A stretch of DNA of 40,137 nucleotides from Bacteroidota bacterium (lineage in GTDB: Bacteria > Bacteroidota > Bacteroidia > Cytophagales > Cyclobacteriaceae). Location of the stretch: contig JAEYWY010000014.1 in NCBI GenBank assembly GCA_023428695.1, forward strand, positions 1 through 40,137. The letters run 5' to 3'. Position numbers and translations under genes: made by a program. The notes below the pieces were generated by a model. It had not been told where the DNA came from. It saw only the letters and a program-made list of their open reading frames with translations, and did no database searches. Positions 26,932 to 34,945 of the stretch are shown here, piece after piece (the first letter of the stretch is position 1; the number at the start of each line of letters is the position of its first letter).

Positions 26932-28248
26932 TCAGTACTTCACTTTGCTCCACGTTGGATTCGCAGGATCGCTGAAGTCCAACGTGATCGTGTAGATGCC
27001 AGCCTCGGCCGGAATGTCCGAACCATCAAGTTCGAGGGTACCATCGCCGCCGGTGTCGCCATAGTTGGTTCCCCAATCATTGGCGTCGCGGAACTTAAAC
27101 ATTCCATCAAGCAACTGGACATTCTTAAGAATCCACACGCCTTCGTTTCTCCAGTCAGGTGTGAATTGAGCATCCGGACCAGCCCCACCCCAATCGTTGT
27201 AAGCACTTCCGACAAGTCCCCATATACTCGGGATTGGTTCAATAGAAATTGTCAGGTCCACTTCGCTGAACGTAATGAGATACTTCCCTGCGGTGACCGT
27301 CATATCAGATCCATCGAGTTCAAGTGTTCCATCTGCGCCTGTGTCACCGTAATTAGTTCCCCAGTCGTTGTTTTTCCGGATCTTGAACTGGCCATCCAGG
27401 AGTTTTACAACCGCTCTCCATTGGTTGGTAGCGTCGTCGTAAGTGAACGGAAAGTCAGGGCCTGCGCCGCCCCAGTCGTTGTACGCCGAACCGACCACTC
27501 CCCATGTGAATGGTTCGATGGTGTAGGTGTTTGACTGGGTATTCCAAGTGATCTTCTTGTGACCCGCGGTGACTGCAATATTGCTTCCACCAGCATCAAG
27601 CGAACCATCTGCTCCGTCGTCTCCATAATTGTTATCCCAGGCGTTGTTCTCTCTGAACTTGATTTCGCCATCGAGAAGTTCGACGTATGCGACCAGCACA
27701 TTCGGAGTGCTGGTTGCAAAGAACGGAGCGTCAGGGAACGCACCCCAGTTATTGTAACCCGAGCCAACTACGCCCCATGTCGTAGACAGATCGAGGAACG
27801 CCGTGTAAGCAGTTGCATCTAGTGTCACAGGTTCTGAAATGATGCTGAACGAAGGCGAAAGACGTGATTCAACACGGATTGCCAGACCACCTTCCTCACC
27901 CGGTTCAAATCCAAGATTGATCAGGTGTTTGTTCAACTCCTCAACCTTGAACGTCTTGCTCAGGTTGGCTGCATTGTTAACAGCAATTGCTGCACTGAAA
28001 TCTCCACCTTCTTTGTCAAGGAGAACGAAGTAAGTCGGAGAAGCCGAAAAGCCGTAGTCCGGTTCAGGCCAGGATACCGTAAGGGCATTCGTTCCCTCCG
28101 TTTCTTTCGTAAGCACGATAGCCGTTGCAGAAATCTCCGGATCAACAGTCGCATCCGAATTGAGGGTCACCAACTCCTCCTCTGAACACGCAACAAGCAT
28201 CAAAGGAAGAACCCCCAGCAGGATATTTTTTATTCTTAGTAGTTTCAT
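26932..28248 (-). CDS. SusE/SusF-like surface starch-binding lipoprotein with three CBM repeats
   Basis: A 438-residue outer-membrane lipoprotein (lipobox LVAC, Cys21). Residues about 30-148 fit the SusE N-terminal Ig-like domain, seen in TVSWPEPDYGF and LAIRVESRLSPSFS. Three tandem binding modules follow: 157-246, 248-338 and 342-438. Each opens with WG(V/L)VGS.YN(N/D)WG and carries LLDG..K.R..N.W..NYGD.G.DG.L. Three modules match SusF of Bacteroides, while SusE has two. The conserved Trp and Asn/Lys positions suggest helical alpha-glucan binding. It starts 18 bp after the SusD stop. Its expected job is to hold starch at the surface next to SusC/SusD and the secreted amylase. Confidence 0.92.
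   Translation of the reverse strand: MKLLRIKNILLGVLPLMLVACSEEELVTLNSDATVDPEISATAIVLTKETEGTNALTVSWPEPDYGFSASPTYFVLLDKEGGDFSAAIAVNNAANLSKTFKVEELNKHLINLGFEPGEEGGLAIRVESRLSPSFSIISEPVTLDATAYTAFLDLSTTWGVVGSGYNNWGAFPDAPFFATSTPNVLVAYVELLDGEIKFRENNAWDNNYGDDGADGSLDAGGSNIAVTAGHKKITWNTQSNTYTIEPFTWGVVGSAYNDWGGAGPDFPFTYDDATNQWRAVVKLLDGQFKIRKNNDWGTNYGDTGADGTLELDGSDMTVTAGKYLITFSEVDLTISIEPIPSIWGLVGSAYNDWGGAGPDAQFTPDWRNEGVWILKNVQLLDGMFKFRDANDWGTNYGDTGGDGTLELDGSDIPAEAGIYTITLDFSDPANPTWSKVKY
26935..27780 (-). repeat. Three tandem starch-binding module units within the SusE/F-like gene
   Basis: Units on the minus strand are 27780-27511, 27507-27235 and 27225-26935. Units 2 and 3 share NDWGTNYGDTG.DGTLELDGSD almost unchanged, yet their DNA differs at many third codon positions. 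The conservation is therefore kept by selection on the protein rather than by a recent copy event. Unit 1 is the most diverged (WDNNYGDDGADGSLDAGGSN). Confidence 0.85.
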
Positions 28249-28266
28249 CTCTTTAAGTTTACAGGA

Positions 28267-29835
28267 TTAATAACCAGGATTCTGGTCAAGATTTGGATTA
28301 GCAGCCCTATCTACTGCCGGAATCGGGAACAGGTTCAGGTGCTCAGGCGTGCCAGTGCCTTCAGCAACATTTCCTTTCCACGGCCACAGATAGCTGGACC
28401 CCGTGAATTTCCCGAAACGAATCAGGTCAGTTCTGCGATGTCCTTCCCAGTACAGTTCGCGTGCTCTCTCATCAAGGATGAAATCAAGCGTCAGATCACT
28501 CTGGGAAATGTTTCCGGATGCGTCACCATAGGCACGTTCCCTGATTTCATTAACGTACCCGACAGCCTCGGTAATCGTACCACCGGTTCCACCTCTCAAC
28601 ACAGCCTCAGCGAACATGAGGTATGCATCAGCAAGACGGAACATCGGATAGTCGGTATTCACAAAGTCAGCGTGATAATTCGGGACAATCTCACCCGCAA
28701 GTGTTTTGTTCCGGAACTTCGTCATGGAGTACCCTTCTGTGAACTGTGCGATGTCCGCAATTTCCAGTGTCTGTCCGTCAGTCCAGAACAGCGCACGTGA
28801 GTCAGTTTCTCCAGAGATGTCGTCAAACTTCTCGACGAATGCAGATGTTGTGCGAATTCCACCCCATCCACCACCTGTACCAAACAGATCGTAGGCAGGC
28901 ATACTTCCGCCAATTGGCGCGTGAATAAGGTAGACCATTCCGCCAAAAGACTGTGTACGCTGGCTGTCAAACGTGATCGGAAAAATCATTTCGGTGCTTT
29001 CATGGTTATCAGCCACAAAGTTGTGCAGGTATTCTTCCGACAACGCATAGCCCGCGTTGATAACTTTCTTGGTTGCGGTAACCGCCTCCGTATACTTCGG
29101 TGTACCGATGTAGACTTCAGCATTCAGGTACAGTTTCGCCTGCAGCATCCAGAGCGCTGCCTGATCGGCGCGGCCATACTCGAACCTGGGAGCACCCAGT
29201 TCGCTTTCGATTGCAAGCAATTCCTGTTCGATATACTGAAACAAGTCTGCGCGGTTTGTTTGCGAAGGGAAAAACGAACCAGGCAAATCAGCTTCCGTAA
29301 TGAAAGGCGGATTTCCGAAAAGATCTATTGCATGGTAGTAAGCGAGCGCGCGGAGAAATCTCGCTTCCGCGTGATACTTCCGGATGTCAGTATCCGTGTT
29401 TCCAGCAGTGGCTCTGATGTACTCATTTGCCAGAGCAACAGTATACATGATGCGCACATAAACAGCCCCGATAAATACATCGGAAGGAGTCCATGTATGC
29501 CAGTGGAAATCTTTGATCGTTGCGTCGTTCCACGCCATCACGGCCTCGTCGGTCGTGAGTTCCTGGCAATTCCAGTATTGACGGAGGTAGTTACCAAAAC
29601 CTTCGTCTATCCCGTCAATATCAGGTTGGCCAGACGGTCCCTGCTGCCCACTAAGAGCAAAGGTTGCGTATAACTTTGCCAGGCCTTCCTTGTATGCAAG
29701 CGGTGAATCGTACACGGAAGCAGCATCTTTTACCCGATCGCCAAGTGGCTTAGGATCGAGTTCACTGAAGCAGGAGCTCATCAACACAGAGAGTCCGAGT
29801 CCCGCTGCAAGTAGTGTTTTTATATTCGAATTCAT
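28267..29835 (-). CDS. SusD-family starch-binding lipoprotein (locus 2)
   Basis: A 522-residue outer-membrane lipoprotein (lipobox MSSC, Cys22). Features include ARFLRALAYYHAIDLFGNPPF (about 158-178), typical of SusD helices, and the C-terminal RTDLIRFGKF and LFPIPAVDRAANPNLDQNPGY. The context of SusE/F-like and GH13 genes indicates maltooligosaccharide or starch binding. It starts 9 bp after the SusC stop and ends 18 bp before the SusE/F-like start, so all three are one transcript. It is only distantly similar to the SusD of locus 1 apart from the family ends. Confidence 0.95.
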   Translation of the reverse strand: MNSNIKTLLAAGLGLSVLMSSCFSELDPKPLGDRVKDAASVYDSPLAYKEGLAKLYATFALSGQQGPSGQPDIDGIDEGFGNYLRQYWNCQELTTDEAVMAWNDATIKDFHWHTWTPSDVFIGAVYVRIMYTVALANEYIRATAGNTDTDIRKYHAEARFLRALAYYHAIDLFGNPPFITEADLPGSFFPSQTNRADLFQYIEQELLAIESELGAPRFEYGRADQAALWMLQAKLYLNAEVYIGTPKYTEAVTATKKVINAGYALSEEYLHNFVADNHESTEMIFPITFDSQRTQSFGGMVYLIHAPIGGSMPAYDLFGTGGGWGGIRTTSAFVEKFDDISGETDSRALFWTDGQTLEIADIAQFTEGYSMTKFRNKTLAGEIVPNYHADFVNTDYPMFRLADAYLMFAEAVLRGGTGGTITEAVGYVNEIRERAYGDASGNISQSDLTLDFILDERARELYWEGHRRTDLIRFGKFTGSSYLWPWKGNVAEGTGTPEHLNLFPIPAVDRAANPNLDQNPGY

Positions 29836-29844
29836 ATCAATCTC

Positions 29845-32800
29845 TTAATACGTAATGTTAAGTCCAAATAAGAATGTACGGGGCCGTGGATAAAGGTTGT
29901 TATCGATTCCGTTGGAATGTTCCGGGTCAATACCACTGTAGTCGGTGATTACAAATGCATTCTGCACCGTGGTACTCAGACGAATCTTCAGTTTGTCATT
30001 CACGAGGTTGTCAAATGTATACCCAAGGCTGATGTTGTCCATCTTGAAGAATGATGCGTCCTCAACATAGAAGTCTGACCAGTATTGCTGTGCATTGAAA
30101 TTGCTTTCCTTAATGGCCACCGGCACGTTACTGAAGAAGCCGTTCTGGTTATAAAGCTGATTATTCACGGCATTGGCCGACAACACGTTGTTGTAAACGT
30201 AATTGCCAAGGCTTACGCGGCCTGAGAATGAGAAATCGACCTTCTTGTAATTGATTCGGGAGTTGATACCGATCAAATAATCAGCCATTGGTTTCTCATG
30301 GTAATACTTATTATTCTCATTGCTGATAACTGATCCTCCGAGACCTGTCCTGTCAACATAAAGACCTTCAATGGGCATTCCGTTAGCATCGTATACCTGC
30401 TGGAAAGTAAAGAACGTGAAGGGTGCCTCTCCGACGATATGTCTCTGTATATTGTTACCAACACCACCCGATATTCCACCGGTCGAAACAAAGAAATCAG
30501 GATCGTCGGTCTTCGTGAGCTTCGTAATCTCACTATTAAGCCGTGTGAAGTTCACGCCAAAATTCACATCGACGTCTGCGGTTCTTACCGGATTGTAATT
30601 CAATCCGATCTCATATCCGGTAATTTTCATATCACCGACGTTGGTGGTGAGAAAGTTCGAAAAATTGCTCCCCGCGGGAACCGGGACACTACCAATCAGA
30701 TCTTTTGTCTCGCGACTGAATACGTCAAACGTTCCGGAAATCTTTTCTTCGAGCAGCCCGAAGTCCAAACCAACATTGAATGTCGAGGTTTCTTCCCACT
30801 TGATTTTGGCGTCATACGGCGCCGGGCGGTACGTGTAATAGAACTGGTCGCCGAACTGATATTGGGCGGTAGATGTACTTTGCTGGAATCTTGGCAAATA
30901 AGGATACGGGTTAGAGCCGATGTCCTGTTGTCCTGTGATACCGTAACTGATACGCAGTTTCAGGTTTGAAATTGCAGGAACGGCTGCAAGAAACTCTTCA
31001 TCGCTGATTCTCCAGCCAAATGACGCTGCCGGAAATAAACCTGAACGATGTTCCTTGATGAAACGCGATGAATTGTCATTACGCAGTGTCAGTGTGAGAA
31101 GATACTTGTCGGCAATAGAATAGTTGATTCTTCCGAATATCGAAAGCAGGTCCGTCGGATTCGGGATGTCTTTCAACGGTGCATCCAGTACATCGTCATC
31201 GTTGGTATCATCTCCGTAAATCACAGAACCGTCTCCTCGGGTGCGGAATGACTGGCCGTTTCGCGTGAACGATTGGAAGGAATACCCCGCAGTCGCTTCG
31301 AGTTTGTGCACTCCAAACGATTTGGTGTAGTTGAAATAGATATCAAACAATTCTGATCTGTTCTCCGCTGAATAAATATCGTTCAGACCAGGCCCGTCTC
31401 TCAACGTGAAAGCAGCGTTCACCGGTCTGATGTTATACCCCTCTGTCTTTATGATATCAAAGCCGGCATTCACGTTGACTTTCAAATCAGGAAGGAACTT
31501 GAAACGATAATCCAACTGAAGGTTACCGATATGACGATCAACTTCAGCTCTGTTGTCCGTTTGTTCGATGAGTGCAACGGGGTTAGCCGGAGCAAGTTGA
31601 GTTGCCTCTCCGTCTGGATCCATGATTCCACCTGGAAGATCTGACGAGAGCTGCGTCCATGTGAAGTATCCTCCGTACTTCGTATTTCCATTCATTACAG
31701 GCTGGGTCGGATCGTATGTCACCGCAGAACCAACTGCTCCCTCACTTCCAAAATTGTTCTTTGAGAACGAGCTTTTCAGATTTGCAGACACGTTAAGTGA
31801 ACCGTCGAAAAAACTCGGTGTCAAAGAGATGTTGATTGAATTCCGGCTTACGTCAGTGTTGCGCAGAATACCTTCCTGTTTTGTATATCCATAAGACACT
31901 CTGTACGGAAGGATTCCGTATGTTCCACTAACGCTCACGTTGTGGTCATGGGAAATCGCCGTGCGATAAATTTCCTCCTGCCAGTCTGTATTCTCCGGGC
32001 CCAGGCGCGTCAATGCTGAAGCACCAAGACCGCTCACGGATCCCTCATCAACTTTCGTGTTAATGTATTCGCGATACTCGTCGCCAGTCAACACTTCTAC
32101 CTTCTTCGCAAGCATGCTGACAGAAAGTGTACCGTTATACTGGATCGTTGGTTTGCCGGAAGAGCCTTTCTTGGTCGTAATGATGATGACACCATTGGAA
32201 GCACGTGAACCGTAGATCGCTGTTGCAGAAGCATCTTTGAGAACTACGAAAGACTCAATGTCGTTCGGGTTGATCGCTGCAAGCGGGTTAGCTGTACCTC
32301 CGATACCGTTGTTGTCCACAGGGAAGCCATCGATGACAATCAAAGGATCGTTACTCGCATTCAGTGAAGAACCTGCACGAATCCTGATTGTAGATCCTGC
32401 GCCAGGTGCACCGCTGTTGGAAATCACGGACACACCGGCCACACGTCCAACAAGCAGATCCTGTGGAGACGTCAATACACCTTTGTTGAAATCCTTGGTT
32501 GAAATCGAAGTGAGCGATCCGGTCACATCCTTCTTCTCCTGCTGGCCATAACCGATAACAACAACTTCGCCGAGAGCCATGACGTCAGTTTCCATTGAAA
32601 TATCGATGGTTGTTCTACCTTCGACTGAAATTTCCTGGGTGGCATAACCGACGAATGAAAAAACGAGAACCGCATTTTGCGGGACGGTAATGCTATAATT
32701 CCCCTCCGCATCAGTAACGGTACCGTTGTTCGTACCCTTTTCAAGAATACTTACACCGGGTAGTCCGGTTTGGTCGTCACTCGCGATAACACGTCCTGTT

Positions 32801-32886
32801 ATCCGCGATGTCTGGGCCCACGTCGTACTGCACCCCAACAGGAGCAGAACCACGAAAACCCCTTTTACTAAGTAAAAATTCCTCAT
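29845..32886 (-). CDS. SusC-family TonB-dependent transporter for maltooligosaccharides (locus 2)
   Basis: A 1013-residue importer. Signal peptide (1-25), carboxypeptidase-regulatory-like domain (about 28-100), TonB-box-like GEVVVIGYGQQEKKD (106-120), a plug with VLKDASATAIYGSRASNGVI, and a barrel ending in FLFGLNITY. There is no STN signalling domain. It is the first gene of the operon susC-susD-susE/F-amylase-neopullulanase and is divergent from the LacI-type gene, with a 253-bp region (32887-33139) that carries several palindromes. The ligand (alpha-1,4-glucan pieces) is inferred from neighbours, not from the transporter itself. Confidence 0.95.
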   Translation of the reverse strand: MRNFYLVKGVFVVLLLLGCSTTWAQTSRITGRVIASDDQTGLPGVSILEKGTNNGTVTDAEGNYSITVPQNAVLVFSFVGYATQEISVEGRTTIDISMETDVMALGEVVVIGYGQQEKKDVTGSLTSISTKDFNKGVLTSPQDLLVGRVAGVSVISNSGAPGAGSTIRIRAGSSLNASNDPLIVIDGFPVDNNGIGGTANPLAAINPNDIESFVVLKDASATAIYGSRASNGVIIITTKKGSSGKPTIQYNGTLSVSMLAKKVEVLTGDEYREYINTKVDEGSVSGLGASALTRLGPENTDWQEEIYRTAISHDHNVSVSGTYGILPYRVSYGYTKQEGILRNTDVSRNSINISLTPSFFDGSLNVSANLKSSFSKNNFGSEGAVGSAVTYDPTQPVMNGNTKYGGYFTWTQLSSDLPGGIMDPDGEATQLAPANPVALIEQTDNRAEVDRHIGNLQLDYRFKFLPDLKVNVNAGFDIIKTEGYNIRPVNAAFTLRDGPGLNDIYSAENRSELFDIYFNYTKSFGVHKLEATAGYSFQSFTRNGQSFRTRGDGSVIYGDDTNDDDVLDAPLKDIPNPTDLLSIFGRINYSIADKYLLTLTLRNDNSSRFIKEHRSGLFPAASFGWRISDEEFLAAVPAISNLKLRISYGITGQQDIGSNPYPYLPRFQQSTSTAQYQFGDQFYYTYRPAPYDAKIKWEETSTFNVGLDFGLLEEKISGTFDVFSRETKDLIGSVPVPAGSNFSNFLTTNVGDMKITGYEIGLNYNPVRTADVDVNFGVNFTRLNSEITKLTKTDDPDFFVSTGGISGGVGNNIQRHIVGEAPFTFFTFQQVYDANGMPIEGLYVDRTGLGGSVISNENNKYYHEKPMADYLIGINSRINYKKVDFSFSGRVSLGNYVYNNVLSANAVNNQLYNQNGFFSNVPVAIKESNFNAQQYWSDFYVEDASFFKMDNISLGYTFDNLVNDKLKIRLSTTVQNAFVITDYSGIDPEHSNGIDNNLYPRPRTFLFGLNITY

Positions 32887-33014
32887 GAGTTTATTGGATT
32901 TTTGGTATTTAAGTCGTCAACGTTTGTGCTGACAGCAGTGAAAATATCCCCGGTAGCGATACGAAAACCGAAAAAGGCAAGAAATATTCACGAAATCGCA
33001 CCCGTAAACGGACG

Positions 33015-33028
33015 CGCAATCGATTGCG
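33015..33028. promoter_or_regulatory. Perfect 14-bp palindrome, candidate LacI-family operator
   Basis: CGCAATCGATTGCG is a perfect palindrome with central CG, the form bound by LacI-family dimers. It lies 129 bp upstream of susC (locus 2) and 112 bp upstream of lacI. Its 12-bp core recurs with one change at 18770-18781. Confidence 0.65.
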
Positions 33029-33046
33029 ACGTTCCGAAAAAAGTTG

Positions 33047-33059
33047 CGCAACGGTTGCG
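33047..33059. promoter_or_regulatory. Second palindrome overlapping the -33 element of lacI
   Basis: CGCAACGGTTGCG is symmetric around a central G and shares the GCAA/TTGC half sites with the 33015-33028 palindrome, though its half sites are one base closer. It overlaps another 10-bp palindrome, GTTGCGCAAC (33043-33052). It covers the TTG proposed as the -33 of the lacI promoter, which fits autoregulation. Confidence 0.5.
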
Positions 33060-33087
33060 GTAATTCCGGAATTACTTTTTAAACTTG
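33055..33087 (+). promoter_or_regulatory. Candidate lacI promoter
   Basis: TTG (33055-33057), a 22-bp spacer and TAAACTTG (33080-33087) match the Bacteroidota pattern with one difference from TAnnTTTG. The start of transcription would be about 45 bp before the ATG at 33140. Confidence 0.4.
33060..33075. promoter_or_regulatory. Perfect 16-bp palindrome in the lacI promoter spacer
   Basis: GTAATTCCGGAATTAC is a perfect inverted repeat without loop and with central CG. It lies between the proposed -33 and -7 elements of lacI. Its half site differs from GCAATCG, so it may serve another regulator or be a second site class of the same protein. Confidence 0.5.
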
Positions 33088-33139
33088 TGGAAACTACAGC
33101 TGCTTATCCCCACGGGAAGTTTTAAAATCAATCAGAAAA

Positions 33140-34192
33140 ATGAAGTACAATCAGGTAACAATTAAAGACATCGCCCGTGAACTCGGGATCTCCCCCTCAA
33201 CCGTTTCCAGGGCCTTAAAAGATCACCCGGACATCAGCCCGGAAACAAAAAAGGCCGTGAACGAACTTGCCGAAAAACTCAACTACCAACCCAATATCGT
33301 CGCACTCAGCCTGCGACAGAGCAAAACCAATACGCTCGGTGTCATTATCCCTGAAATCGTACACTTCTTCTTCTCAACAGTCATCAGTGGTATCGAAGAT
33401 GTAGCCTACAGTGCCGGATACAATGTTATTATTACACAATCCAACGAATCACTGCAACGCGAAAAAACCGATATCAAGGCGCTGTTCAACAGCCGCGTGG
33501 ATGGTATGCTCATTTCATTGTCACGTGAAACCAGCAGCTTCGAACACATCGAAGGTATCCTCGCCAAAGGCGTGCCTATGGTATTCTTCGATCGCGTTTA
33601 CGATACTCCCAACTCAAGCAAAATCATCGTCGATGACCTCAGCGGCGCAAAAGACGCAACACAACACCTGATCGACCAGGGCTGCAAGCGCATCGCTCAC
33701 CTCGAAGGTCCTCCGAACCTTGATATCACCAAACAACGCCTCAACGGATATCTCGAGGCATTGAAGGAAAACAACATTCCTGTATACGAGGATCTGATCA
33801 TGTCTTGTCCCCTCGGTACCATTGAAGAAGGTAAGATCGCTACCGAAAAACTTCTTCAAATGCCGAATCGTCCCGACGCAATCTTCTCTACCAACGACCC
33901 TGCTGCCATGGGCGCCATGCAGGCCATCAAAGAGGCGGGTCTCAAAATCCCTGGCGACATTGCCGTTGTCGGATTCAGTAACTGGTTCTTCAGCGCTTTG
34001 ATGGATCCGCCGCTGACTTCTGTTGATCAGCCCGGATTCGAAATGGGTCAGGAAGCTGCGAAACTTCTCATCCGCCAGATCGAAGTAAAATCAAAAGACA
34101 ACCGCGAGCCGGAACCCGAAACAAAAATTCTGAAAACACGCCTGATTGTTCGCGACTCATCGCTGAAGAAGGGGAAGGTTTTTAAGAAGTAG
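33140..34192 (+). CDS. LacI-family transcriptional regulator of the starch locus
   Basis: A 350-residue DNA-binding repressor/activator. The N-terminal helix-turn-helix is TIKDIARELGISPSTVSRALKDHP (7-30), with hinge helix LNYQPNIVALSLRQSKTNTLG (47-67), whose Leu is expected to insert at a central CG step. The rest is a periplasmic-binding-protein-like sugar-binding domain (about 65-340) with FSTNDPAAMGAMQAIKEAG and VVGFSNWFFSALMDPPLTSVDQP. It is divergent from susC of locus 2 and replaces the SusR regulator known from Bacteroides. The likely inducer is a maltooligosaccharide or glucose derivative (inference). Candidate binding sites lie in its own upstream region and in front of susC and the GH13 gene at locus 1. 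Confidence 0.93.
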   Translation: MKYNQVTIKDIARELGISPSTVSRALKDHPDISPETKKAVNELAEKLNYQPNIVALSLRQSKTNTLGVIIPEIVHFFFSTVISGIEDVAYSAGYNVIITQSNESLQREKTDIKALFNSRVDGMLISLSRETSSFEHIEGILAKGVPMVFFDRVYDTPNSSKIIVDDLSGAKDATQHLIDQGCKRIAHLEGPPNLDITKQRLNGYLEALKENNIPVYEDLIMSCPLGTIEEGKIATEKLLQMPNRPDAIFSTNDPAAMGAMQAIKEAGLKIPGDIAVVGFSNWFFSALMDPPLTSVDQPGFEMGQEAAKLLIRQIEVKSKDNREPEPETKILKTRLIVRDSSLKKGKVFKK

Positions 34193-34275
34193 TTGAAGTT
34201 CAAAGTTGAACGTTGGCAGTTTTCGATAGCTGTTGCGCGTGGATCCCTTCAGGGGGTCCAAAGGGTGTGCGGAGG

Positions 34276-34326
34276 AATCAGCGTAATCAAATCAGCGTCA
34301 TCATTCAATCAGCGTCAATCTGCGGT
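34276..34326. repeat. Short degenerate AATCAGCGT repeat array
   Basis: AATCAGCGT occurs exactly at 34276-34284, 34290-34298 and 34307-34315, followed by a variant AATCTGCGGT at 34317-34326. The array fills the end of the 135-bp gap between converging lacI and the response regulator gene. Similar low-complexity intergenic strings occur in Bacteroidota genomes (from memory). A 7-bp hairpin with one G-T pair at 34241-34259 precedes it but lacks a T run. Confidence 0.6.
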
Positions 34327-34327
34327 C

Positions 34328-34945
34328 TCAGATGAATTGGTACTGTGCAGCCAACCGTATCAGCGTCGCAGTATTCTTAACCTCGAATTTGGTTAGCAGG
34401 TTCTTGCGATGTGTATCTACCGTAGTGCTGCTGATAAACAACTTCTCGGCAATTTCATTGTTCGTGAGTCCGTCGGCGATGAGGGCCAGCACTTCCTTTT
34501 CGCGGCGTGTCAGGACAGGGATCGGTGTTTCAAGATTCTTCTTTACGGCTGCAGCCGCCTCCGGGCTGAGAAACTTTCGCCCCTCAGTCACGGCCTCTAT
34601 CGCTTCAATCAATTCGTCACGCGTTGCATTCTTCAATACATATCCGGACGCACCACTGTCGATCATTTTTTGAATATAACTCTGCTGATTGAACGAGCTG
34701 AGACCAAGAATACAGATCGCGGGATACTTCTGTTTCACCTCGCGGCAAAGGTCGATTCCGCTCTTGTCAGGAAGGTTGATGTCCATAAGGATTACATCGG
34801 GGCGTTGCTGCTGCAAAAACGCCAGGCACGATGCGGCATTCATTGCATGACCCATCCATTCAATATTGCTCTCGCCTTGCAACAAAGAGCGAATACCCTC
34901 CACAACCATATAATGATCGTCCGCAATAAATATCCTGATAGCCAT
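34328..34945 (-). CDS. NarL/LuxR-family response regulator
   Basis: A 205-residue regulator. The receiver domain (1-120) has the acidic pair Asp9-Asp10, phospho-acceptor Asp55 in ILMDINLPD and Lys105. The LuxR-type helix-turn-helix (about 140-200) contains LTRREKEVLALIADGLTNNEIAEKL and STTVDTHRKNLLTKF. The start overlaps the stop of the kinase gene by one base (TAATG), so the two are translated together and form a pair. Target genes are unknown; the plus-strand genes beyond the kinase are candidates because they share an exact 21-bp upstream element. Confidence 0.95.
   Translation of the reverse strand: MAIRIFIADDHYMVVEGIRSLLQGESNIEWMGHAMNAASCLAFLQQQRPDVILMDINLPDKSGIDLCREVKQKYPAICILGLSSFNQQSYIQKMIDSGASGYVLKNATRDELIEAIEAVTEGRKFLSPEAAAAVKKNLETPIPVLTRREKEVLALIADGLTNNEIAEKLFISSTTVDTHRKNLLTKFEVKNTATLIRLAAQYQFI

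Noticed and set aside
26935..27780. CRISPR-like or recent tandem DNA repeat
   Set aside because: The roughly 270-290-bp period with coding continuity and many synonymous changes shows protein-module repeats.
28921..29673. Plus-strand open frame of 250 codons opposite SusD of locus 2
   Set aside because: Antisense to a certain SusD gene, with no recognisable domain and a Cys/Arg-rich composition typical of shadow frames.
34241..34259. Hairpin as terminator for lacI
   Set aside because: The stem has a G-T pair and neither strand has a T run after it.
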